Below are positions 9,870 to 19,389 of a stretch of 64,000 nt of DNA, piece after piece; positions within the stretch are counted from its first letter, which is position 1, and each line of letters begins with the position of its first letter. Below the pieces are notes generated by a model, which saw only the letters and a program-made list of their open reading frames with translations, made no database searches and had not been told where the DNA came from. Made by a program: the position numbers and the translations under genes. The stretch covers positions 930,001 through 994,000 of the forward strand of contig JAQFVV010000318.1 in the NCBI GenBank assembly GCA_028023455.1, read 5' to 3'. This DNA comes from Epiperipatus broadwayi (Eukaryota; Onychophora; Udeonychophora; Euonychophora; Peripatidae).

Positions 9870-11780
9870 AAAAATTTATGATCACATTTGGAAATATTAA
9901 AGTAGCATTACTCATAGATTCAGGGATCCACGTTTTTGTACTGTCAGAGAGGCTATACAAACAAATCTTAAGACACAGCCTGAGATTCAAGTTCTTCCAC
10001 TAAAAGAAACCCATGTCATTATGACAAATAATCACAAGGCAAAGATAAAGCCCCAACAGGCATGGGCTGAGATGAAAATCAAAAAGAAAGTCATTTCTCA
10101 AACTGTTTTGGTTATGAAAGAATTGATACATGAGGCATTATTGGTGTCTAATTTCCTGCACAGGCATAAGTGTAGTCTCAATTACAAGAAAGGACTGTTG
10201 TTATATGAAAACGAAAAGCTGGAATTTGGAATGAGTGTACTGTATGGCTCTATTGGAGTACTCAAAATTGGGGAAGACCCTATAGGAAATACCATTAGAG
10301 AAAAGGTCAAGGAAACCAAAATAGTAAAGGAGTCCAAGTTGGAAAAAATATTGATGAGGCATTGTCAGGTTTTTTCAGATATACCCAGTACAATCCATGG
10401 GTTCAAACAAAGAATTAGATTGAGCCAGGACCAACCTTTCTAATCTAGGTCTTACCCTGTTGACACATCAGTACAAAGAAAAGGTAAAGAAGCAGATTGA
10501 TAAGATGATAGAATGGGGAATAGTGTCGAAATGTTCATCAACTTATTGCAACCCTTTTGTTGTGGTAAAAAAGTAAGATGGAAAATTTTGGTTATGCCTG
10601 GTTGCCAGAAAATTAAATAAAATAACTATACCTGATTGCAATGTCCCTCCACCTATGTAGGAATTGCTGGGAAAGTTCCATGGAAAAAAAATCTCCACAT
10701 TTGACCTGATGGCCAGCTACTGGCAGGTATCGCTACACTCTGAAGATTGTAAGTATACTGCTTTCAGATTTGAGAGCTACTCATATCAATTCAATAAGAT
10801 GCCTTTTGGTCTTATAAACAGTTGGACCAGGTTATTAAGGTGCCTGGATTATGTGTTATCTCCAGAAGTCAAAAATCTGGTAACCATGTATGTGGATGAT
10901 GTCCTGATATCCTCATCCACTGTAAAGGATCATCTCAGAGAAAAAACCTTTTTCTAGATGAATTCAAATAAGAGGGATCAAAGTAAATCTAAAAAAAGAA
11001 TTCTGTGTAGGAAAGAAGTCACATTTTTGGGTCACATAGTAGGGGCCCAGAGGATTCAATCCCATCATGATAAAGTCCTTGCCATCAGGGATTATCCAAC
11101 ACCTCAGTCTAGGAAACAAATACATTCCTTTTTAGGCCTCTACAATTTCTATCATCATTTCCAGGAGCAATTTACAGAGAAATCAGAACCACTGTTGAAA
11201 TTATTAAGGAAGCATGTCTCTCGAAAGTGGTCTGGGGAACAGGCCCAGGCATTTGAAGACACAAAAGAAGTTCTTTTAAAACAAGTGATGCTCTCATTCC
11301 CTGATTTCAACAAGCCTTTTGGTGCAGACCAATAGTAGTGGGTATGGGATCAGGGCTACATTATCACAAGTCAAGGATGATAGCCAAATGGGAGTACTAT
11401 ATTTTATAAGCTGATTATGCAAAGACCCAGAAATGAACTATACCACTACCAATGGGAGTACTATATTTTATAAGCTGATTATGCAAAGACCCAGAAATGA
11501 ACTATACCACTACTGAGAAAGAGGCACTTGTGCTATTATATGGGCATTTCAGAAGTTTAGACTGCTCTTGCTGGGATCAAAAATGATTGTAATCACCAAT
11601 CACATGGGTCTTGAGTTCATCAATTGCAACTACTTGACTAACAGCCAACTGATATGGTGGAGTTTGTTTCTCCAGGAGTATGATTACCTGGTGCGTTACT
11701 GTAAGGGATCAGAGAAATATTGTGGCTGATATTTTGAGCCGCAATCCTGCTGGATGCTGACCTCAACATTTAAAATGTAA
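9870..11780 (+). pseudogene. Gypsy pol remnant: aspartic protease, RT, RNase H
   Basis: Protease: ALLIDSGIHVFVLSERLY at 9905-9958 shows the D-S-G active site. RT: VKKQIDKMIEWGIVSKCSS near 10480, then FDLMASYWQVSLHSED (10700), FNKMPFGLINSWTRL (10790) and the catalytic MYVDDVLISS (10888). The connection region LGHIVGAQRIQSHHDK and FLGLYNFYHHFQEQF lies at 11025-11170. RNase H ends with KGSENIVADILSRNPAG near 11740, typical of gypsy. At least four frameshifts and several stops, including TAG in the RT, inactivate it. A 64-bp tandem duplication sits within the RNase H segment. Confidence 0.9.
11387..11514. repeat. 64-bp direct duplication within gypsy RNase H
   Basis: The segment beginning aatgggagtactatatttta occurs twice back to back (11387 and 11451) with essentially no differences, so it formed after the element began to decay or very shortly before. 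A 64-bp insertion shifts the frame. Confidence 0.9.
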
Positions 11781-11805
11781 CAATGTATACATAGCAGGTA
11801 TCAAC

Positions 11806-13028
11806 TTGGCCATAAATGAAGACATAGAGAAAGACCTGGAACAGCTGGCTTACCATCAAAGAAGGGATGAGATGCTGATGCCATTGATAGCCCTATTAGA
11901 AGCAGGGGAGCCAGTCAATATAAATTGGGTAGAAAAGAAGACAGAGAATTATCAAATACATGACAAAGTCCTTCAATATAAGATTCGAATTGATCCTAAA
12001 GAATGGAGACCATTTCTCACAGGCTGCTTGGGAGATGCAATGTTAATCACCTGTCCAAACTATATGGGCATTGTGGGACACCAAAAACAAAGCACCTGAT
12101 TAGGAAATTGTTTTATTGTAAGGAATGCATGGTAACATTATTGGTATCCTGAACAAATGTGAGGTTGCCAGAGGGCCAAGCCAGTGAATCAAAATTACAC
12201 CACACCCATGACCTCCATGATGCTAGACAGACCTTGAGAAGTGATGGCCATAGACTATTATGGACCACTTCCTTCATTTAGCTGAAAACAATATATGGTG
12301 GTCGTATATGACCTGTTTTTTAAATAAACAGACCTTGAGAAGTGATGGCCATAGACTATTATGGACCACTTCCTTCATTTAGTTGAAAACAATATATGGT
12401 GGTCGTATATGACCTGTTTTTTAAATAAACATTTTACATTGGTAGGGAAGCCGAAAATCATCCTGTCAGACCACGGTACTCCATTTACTTTGGGTGAATG
12501 GGAAATGTGGAAACGTAGACATGACATAAAGCATGTATTAACTTCCATTCCCCAATTCAACCCATGTAAGAGAGTAATGCAGGAGCTGGGACAGTTATTT
12601 AGAACATATACACCTGATAATCACCAGGGTTGGGTTAAGTGTCTTCCACAAGTATTGAACTACATCAATTGGTCCATAAATGAATCCATGGGGTTTCTCG
12701 CCAGTGCAATTGCATTTAGGGAAGCACATTCTGTTGTTAATGAGGGTGGTGTTTCCAGGAATTGAAGACTGAACCATAAACCCTGACACTGATTGCATAT
12801 TGGCCTGCCAACAGATGATCTGAGCAAGCAAGCCTCAGAACAGGAGAATCCTAGTTATTACTTCAAAGTAGGTGATAGGGTCTTAGTAAAAACTCCTCAA
12901 GTGAGTGATCCTGGAAAGTTCAAATGTAAAAAGTTTTACAACCTATATAGGCCCTTTCACCATTGTGTGGAGTCAAGGCCAGAATGCATTTTGACTGGCT
13001 ACTGGACAAGGAATCAAGAGTACATATA
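11806..13028 (+). pseudogene. Gypsy integrase remnant
   Basis: The frame at 11806-12099 covers the N-terminal linker and ends MGIVGHQKQST, resembling the HHCC zinc-finger start. The catalytic core is at 12361-12765: KPKIILSDHGTPFT carries the second catalytic Asp context, and IPQFNPCKRVMQELGQLFR is the 'HPQ.N...ER..R.L' helix with the catalytic Glu replaced (CKRV). The segment 12793-13028 (FKVGDRVLVKTP, then GKFKCKKFYNLYRPF) is the C-terminal DNA-binding region. The first catalytic Asp region is confused by a 101-bp duplication. Confidence 0.85.
12228..12430. repeat. 101-bp direct duplication within gypsy integrase
   Basis: cagaccttgagaagtgatgg... starts at 12228 and again at 12329. The copies differ at one visible position (tagctgaaa versus tagttgaaa). 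The junction breaks the integrase core. Confidence 0.9.
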
Positions 13029-13109
13029 ATGCCAGGTCACTAAGGTCTGCTTAAGGATTATTAGTTCCAATTAGCCTTCAAAATGTGAGAATCTCACTGT
13101 GAATTCTTT

Positions 13110-13123
13110 CGAATGGAGGGCAT
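13110..13123 (+). other. Polypurine tract before the 3' LTR
   Basis: The purine-rich gaatggagggcat sits directly upstream of the LTR start TGTAACAGG. This is the usual position of the primer for plus-strand DNA synthesis. Confidence 0.6.
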
Positions 13124-15281
13124 TGTAACAGGATCTGGGTTCAAACCCTGTTACAAGGAAGAGAGTAAATCAGGCTAGGTATGTATGTGTTTTGTTTCAT
13201 GAGTTGTGTAGTTGGAAAGGACCATGCAGCCTACACATATATAGTTACGTAAATAATAATAATAATAATAATAATTATAGTGGTGATGGGTTACAATTAT
13301 TAATGTACACATTTTACTTTCTTTATCTCACTTATTTTATTCTTATATTTTGTGGCATACATGTATATTCACGAATATTGTGTTGAAGAGGGTAAGAAAA
13401 ATGAATAAAATCAAGAGATTTTCAAATATTTTAAAATATGAAGAAAAAAAAAAGAAATTTTGTTTACCTTCCATGAATCAATTAGTCAAATGAATCAATT
13501 AGTCAAATGGATTGTATTGTTATTAAAATGGATATAGTTAATAGTTGGATGTTTCATTTATTGTTATTAAAATGGATATAGTTAATAGTTGGATGTTTCA
13601 TTTAAATTAATAAGATTAATATATTATCAAGTTTCGAAACTTTGTGGAAATGATTTTTGTATTTAGCTAAAAGAAAAGAACAGGTGAAATGTTTATTAAA
13701 AAATTAAATTCTTGAGGATCTTTTAAATTCTTGAGGATCCTATTGTCTAATTAGGAAGGTAAACAACAAAGTGTAATTAGAGGGAGTTTCCAAAAATAGC
13801 AAAAGTTAAGACCAAGTTGCTAAGTGGTTTTTCTTTTGTTTGGGTATTGGGTTAAAAAGACTTCTGTGAGCAATAAGAAAAGAAAAACTTGATTGAGAGT
13901 GAGGACATTTTTGTTTTTTAGACAGTTTTTTTTGCTGGCTGTTGATATTGCAGTGAGAAGGGAATACATGGCAAAAAGAGATTTATAAAAATCATTTTGA
14001 CCAAAAAAAGAAAAGATATAAAGGAAACTCCATGAAATGCATAGGGTAAAGTTCTCTTCATGCTGGGGGTCTATGTTAGACACCAGCTCCTTCTGTACCT
14101 TCAAGGCCACACAAGATATTAAGAGACAGATTGCCCTAAATATTATATAAAGAAAAAAAAACATGCAATGAATGAATCCTATGACTGATGTTCGCCACTC
14201 CACAGATCTGTCATGGAATGATGAATTTGTTAATTAAAATCCTAAATTAAAAGACTAAATGGACTCGCAATTTATCCACATTAACCCAAAGAATTAGAAT
14301 GAAGGTAAAAGAATTGATAAACACAAAGAGTGCACTCAGGAACATTTACTTTAAATTCAGAAGACTCGTCAAAACAGCGGTAAATATATTTGCTATTATT
14401 TTCAATCTTTAAATACCCAAAAATCAAATAGTGTAATAACTTTATATGTATTTTGCTTCATAGATTTTATTCTGTAACTATAACATCATGTAAACAGAAT
14501 ATTATGTCATATACATGTGTGTGCCACTTTATAATTTCTTCAAATAAACATCAATAGATTGTAAATTTAACAAAACAAATTTTATATATTTTTTTGTTTG
14601 TTTATTTGTCTCTTTTACATTTTATTATATTTTTTTTTTGTTTGGAATATGTATTGTATGTTTTGAAATAGATTCCATTATTACTTTCTTAAGAGTGTGT
14701 GTTGATATATGTTTAGTAATTCTAGGAAACAAATGTCTTAGATTGAGGTAAAAGAAAGGAAAAGAGAGAGATTTTAATTCACCTTCCATTTCATCTCTGG
14801 CGGGTTATGCCACCACTCCTGAGCATAAGCTAGTATAAACCGGGCAAAAGCTTAAAATTTATTGAGTTAATTTATTGTTAGCAAATCCCGCAATTCTTGT
14901 TTAATAGCAAGAATGGCGCTTGGGCGTAGCCCATAAACATGGACATTAGTGCAGTGAGAGAGTTTGTTAAGTTTGTGAGGGACCAAATTGGATTAATTTA
15001 CATAATCCATGTTTGTATTTAGCAGCCAAATTCTTTTCCCTCACCCTTTGAATGACCGAATATTAGGAAAACTTCACAAAAAGGGAAGGATGATTCAGAA
15101 TATGGGAAAATTTTATATGGGAGGGGATAGTCAGAGCTATAGATACTATGAATGCGTAGTCATGTCAATTTACCCTCTGGAAAGAAATGCATGATCAGAA
15201 GTCAAATCTGAATAACTAGCTGATAATTAATAAATATAAAGTGAAGTAAAATGAGGGAAAGTGCATTTTAGTTTTAATACA
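13124..15281 (+). repeat. 3' LTR, about 2.16 kb, or short LTR with a 2.0 kb insert
   Basis: 13124-13213 and 15235-15281 match the two halves of the 5' LTR. The intervening 13214-15234 is absent from the 5' copy. I see no target duplication at its edges, so a deletion in the 5' LTR is the simpler reading. The extra stretch includes an (AAT)n run near 13251-13276, a 44-bp duplication at 13516-13604, and a GC-richer block at 14790-14970. The minus-strand open frame at 13820-14203 has no recognisable domain and is not called as a gene. Confidence 0.6.
13516..13604. repeat. 44-bp direct duplication
   Basis: attgttattaaaatggatat... is present at 13516 and 13560 as identical neighbouring copies. 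Confidence 0.9.
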
Positions 15282-16554
15282 TAGAGTTATATTTTAAGTT
15301 TATTGAAGTTCAGGTTTGCTGTGGCAAATAATATACTTGGTTCTTTATAACTGTATTAATATTACAGTGTAATTGAAGATAAAGATTACATTTAGCAAAG
15401 AGACCTTAGAAATTTTATAAATAATTATTATTTTCCTGAATGCATATGAAATAAAATAATATATAAGAGATTGAAAAAAAGCTTTGTTAAAAAAAAGTAA
15501 GTTCTATGTCAACCAATAATTACATTTTGTAATTAAACTTGTATGATGTATTAGTCTCTTTAAATGTAAGATTGTATGGTCTACATTCATTCATCAGGAG
15601 TAATTTGTGTTCTTCATGATCTAGCCAAGTATTACAAATAAAAGTGGTGTAATGATCATCATTATCCTATTAAATAAAAGATTGTTAAACTATGTGTACC
15701 AGTCTATTTCCTGATATTTAAAATCAGGTGGCGCTGATATAAATTATATAAATAAAACTTTTAAAAATGTAAACCACTGAAACATGCTCAGTCTTAACCA
15801 GTACAATATATTTATAAGGATTTAATTTTTTTAATTAACCAATAAAATAATAAATACAAAATAAAAACTTATATTGCTTACACAAATATCGCAAATTAAA
15901 TGCATATAAATGACATGATGCAATGACACTATGAATGGCAATTGAAAAGAATAGTAGACATCTAGCTATTGCACTGAACTAAACTTTTATTAATCTGATA
16001 CTAATCGCTGTAGCTGACCTTAATAATAGCAAAACAACTGAAAAAACAAATTTCTAGAATTTTTTTAAAAGTAGATTTGATAAAGCAAAATATCCGCTGT
16101 CCCAAAACCTTTCGTAAGATTCCAAAAGCTTGAGTGATGCTAGAGAGTAATATTCCAAAACTTTTTAATCTCATATATTACTGCATTATTTTATCAGAGC
16201 AATTATTTTTAATTCTGTTTTGAATTGTATGTATAATAATATTCTTATGTTTCTTTCACTAAGAGAGATATATAAATCAAATTTTTAAAAAACAAGATCC
16301 TTACTTTTGCTTCTCGATCAATCTATACACTAAATTTGTATTCATTTTTCGTTGCTCTTTTCCAAAATACAGGCAACAAAAAAAAATGCGGAAATTGACA
16401 TCTTTGAAAAGAGTAATTATTTCATTTTGAAGTAAAAATATATTATTTTTCTTTTATAACAAACATTGTAATAAATATTAGATAATTTATTAGCTAAATA
16501 TAATACTGCATGTAAATGCGCATACAGTTTTTAATGCACTTATTTTCACACAAT
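15282..16554. other. No gene seen
   Basis: AT-rich unique sequence without a recognisable coding motif, RNA gene or repeat structure. Confidence 0.5.
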
Positions 16555-16750
16555 TATATATGAAAAGGAGTTTGCTGTTAACTGAAAGGGGACCGTTTGA
16601 TTTCTCTTGGAGGCCTTAAAGGAACCAAGCAGGGGAAATTTCTAATACCCACTCCATAAGCTCTTGTCATTGCAGCTGTTATTACTACGTGATTTTTCAT
16701 ATGGTATACAAATATAGAGAGGCTGTTCACCAACATGCATTAGCCAGTAT
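16555..16750 (+). repeat. Dispersed repeat, copy 1 of a pair
   Basis: Shares a common backbone with 28355-28560: a 'gagtttgctgttaactga' core, then atttcta, a 'cattgca' core and 'attactacgtgatttttcat'. The two copies differ at many positions, so the family is old. It lies upstream of the RTE-like fragment and could be part of the same LINE. Confidence 0.6.
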
Positions 16751-17049
16751 AATTTGTTTATTGGATTTTTACTCCGAGTATAAAATCAAGAAACACCATG
16801 GTCTTTCTTTTAAGTTTTCTGATAGCTCTTAACTGAAATATCAGTTGACTTTTCTTGAAGTCAGAATGAAAGTGGGTGTGAATAATAATTTTTTAATAGA
16901 TATTTACAGTCATAACAGACAAAATGGCCTTATTTCCAGAAGATTATAAAGTCACCAGCTAAGACAGCAATTGGTGACCAAAGATGAAGGATGCTAAGAA
17001 TCTCTGATTGTGGACCTAGGTTTCCATTTGATTACAGCCTTTTATTTAG

Positions 17050-17835
17050 GTACTTACAAGTTCACATCAATTTCAAGTGAAGGAAGATTGCAAGAATTGG
17101 AAGAACTGAATGGGACATTATTGGACTTTGCAAAATTAGAGGAAAAAGTGAAGAGACAATTGATTTAAAAAGTGGATAAGTACTCTGCTATAAAGGCACA
17201 AATATGGAAGAACAAGTGGAATAGGATTCATTATAAATAAATAGATTGATGATGTATGAGACAAAATGGCAAGATTAGTTATTCAACTTAATAACAGATA
17301 CCAAATGCAGATAATTTAGGTTTATATCCCAATAACAGATACCAAATGCAGATAATTTAGGTTTATATCCCAACAAATTCTCATTGTGATGAAATAATAG
17401 TGGATTATTACATGGATGTACAAAAGACTTTTGATCGGACCAAACAACATTTTAAATTGTTATGGGAGACTTTAATGCTAGAATTGGTAAGCAATTGTAA
17501 GGTGAAAGTGCTGTAGATAAATTTGATTACAGTAATAGAAATAAAAGAGGACATAGTCTTGTGGAGTTTGCAGAAAAAGGAAAACTCTATATTATGAATT
17601 CTTTTTTGAAAAAAATGCTAAAAGAAAATGGACATGGAAGCATTCAAATGAAAGTACAGCTGAATTGGATTATATTTTGACTAAAAAAAACTACATTTTT
17701 CGAGATTGTAATGTTCTTAATAAATTCAACACAAGAAGTGATCATTGATTATTAAGATGTAAGATACATGTTAATGAAAAACTAGAGAGACAAAAATTAT
17801 TAAAGATAAACAATATTTATCCTGAAGTGGACTGA
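17050..17835 (+). pseudogene. RTE-like LINE endonuclease fragment
   Basis: Translation in shifting frames gives SSEGRLQELEELNG, then (from 17450) MGDFNARIGK, then NRNKRGHSLVEFAEKGKLYI, and near 17750 an SDH-like stretch followed by KLERQKLLKI. This is the apurinic/apyrimidinic-type endonuclease of RTE-clade LINEs (often annotated as craniofacial development protein 2-like). G-D-F-N is the metal-binding motif. Stops, frameshifts and a 41-bp duplication (17290-17371) inactivate it, and the RT that should follow is missing after 17835, so it is also truncated. Confidence 0.8.
17290..17371. repeat. 41-bp direct duplication within the RTE fragment
   Basis: aataacagataccaaatgca... occurs at 17290 and 17331 as identical adjacent copies. 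Confidence 0.9.
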
Positions 17836-18409
17836 TAATAGTTGACAATGATGATGATACACTTAACTTTTACAAATAAGAGATTTTGAAATATTTTTTT
17901 TTTATATTCTGTGTTCTAACATCCCTTCGCTAAGGTTTGATATCTGCAATATATATATAGCTTTTTTTTCCTGTATTCATATACAGAAAAAAATTGAAAG
18001 TTTGGTGATTGTCTAAAAATATGAATTTTACCGAAAATAAAATATGCTGAAGTAAAAAAAAAGCCATTTAATTAAAGAATATATTACAACGAAATAAAAA
18101 AAAACGAAAAAAATCGCAAAGTTGATTGCAAAAAAAAATTTGAAATATATTCTAATAAGCATACACATATATATTAATGAAGATAAGTATTTATCGGTTG
18201 TATAAGAAAAATGTACAGACAAATAAAAATATAAATATTTTTTCCATTGTTGATAAACTTTATGAGAAATAAGCCCCCCCCCCCTTATCTTCAATAAAGA
18301 GAATGTGACTGTCCGAATACCTCTGAGCTTTAACTAACTATTTAAAGGCTGGTTTATTTTTTATATAATATAAATACAAAACAAATATAGAGACAATGTA
18401 TTTATATAT
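17836..18409. other. No gene seen; low-complexity sequence with a C12 run
   Basis: T-rich and A-rich sequence. A run of about 12 C lies near 18276-18287. Short minus-strand open frames here are phenylalanine- and tyrosine-rich by composition and are not credible genes. Confidence 0.5.
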
Positions 18410-19015
18410 TTATATTATTACAAACCATTCAAGTAAAAAATAGTCTTCATTTTTAGAATTATTAGCAAAGTATGAATGCTTAGTTTGCCATGATTTGTGA
18501 TACACCACTTCTTTTCCACTCAAATAAGCAACCCACCATCCAAAAGTACCAATAGTCATAATACTATGATTACGCAGAGATAAAATAGCTAGATCAATAA
18601 CTGCACTGTTGTTTTTCATTAAATAAATACTTTCTCCTGAATATTTTTTTCACACTATTCAAAATCGTTAGATCTCACTATAAAAACACTTCCTAGATAT
18701 GTTTCTCTAACATAAGTCATTGCTTTACTGAAATATTGATCGTCAATGCTTTTGAATCCAAATTTCACATTAATAGAATCTAATAATTACCTCTCCTGCC
18801 ATATATAGATATTTATTGATTAATCTCTTGCATGCTGCTACTGCGATTTACAAGAATTTTGATTTTTTAATGTGCTTTATTTATTATTTCATCTCCAAAT
18901 AAATTGAAAACGAATTTTATTTTTGTATCCATTAAAATGTTTACAAGACTGCCAATAACCATAAAGAAAAACATTATAGAAAGGAAGATGTTTTACTCCG
19001 TCATCAAAGCAACAA
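18410..19015 (-). pseudogene. Alpha-1,2-fucosyltransferase-like (GT11) pseudogene
   Basis: Reading on the minus strand from about 19015: FYNVFLYGYWQSCKHF (the 'GY.Q..KYF' block), then GRRGN near 18800 (normally R-R-G-D, the donor-binding motif), then YFSKAMTYVRETYLG and VFIVRSNDFE*CEKNI with a TAG where the family usually has Trp (18655-18657). After a frameshift near 18636 comes the intact 3' part: IDLAILSLRNHSIMTIGTF, GWWVAYLSG, and EDYFLLEWFVI before the stop at 18410. GT11 enzymes transfer L-fucose from GDP-fucose in alpha-1,2 linkage to galactose in the Golgi. The N-terminal membrane anchor and start are not found. RRGN, an internal stop and two or more frameshifts make it non-functional. 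No introns are visible in the remnant. Confidence 0.85.
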
Positions 19016-19389
19016 AACTTTTTTTTTTTATTAAGGAAAATACACATACAATTACAATATAAATCTTGTTGGTATACATTTGTTTGGATTTGTTACACAT
19101 ATTATAACAATCATTAGTAATTAATTTTCCAAATTAGAAAATATACCCATTTGATACATTAGTTATTATTGTGACAAATTAATTTCATAATTAGAGCAAG
19201 AAGCTCATTGTTCAAACTTAGTCTATAATTATTGTTCACTAGTTTTATATCAGAACAACTGGCTCTTCATTTAGTGAATCTTCATTTAGTGACTTAGACA
19301 GTGATCATTATGCAGTACATGTTTTAATTGACAGTGAACATTTGTCATTTTCTATCTAACTGAACCATTTTTTAATCTTGAATTAATTT

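Larger units (their letters stand above)
8679..15281 (+). mobile_element. Ty3/gypsy-type LTR retrotransposon, degenerate
   Basis: Direct repeats starting TGTAACAGG at 8679 and 13124 bracket recognisable gag, protease, RT, RNase H and integrase remains in that order, which is the Ty3/gypsy pol order. A polypurine stretch (gaatggagggcat) precedes the 3' LTR. Many stops and frameshifts, plus internal direct duplications at 11387-11514 and 12228-12430, show it is dead. G+C content is visibly higher than in the flanks. No env-like frame is seen. Confidence 0.9.

Noticed and set aside
13820-14203. 127-residue minus-strand frame in the gypsy 3' LTR
   Set aside because: Hydrophobic by composition, no domain, antisense to the element, and inside the LTR-only block.
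18276-18287. C12 run, and G runs near 24854 and 59249, considered as quadruplex-forming signals
   Set aside because: Each is a single uninterrupted run and not four spaced tracts; most likely simple slippage.
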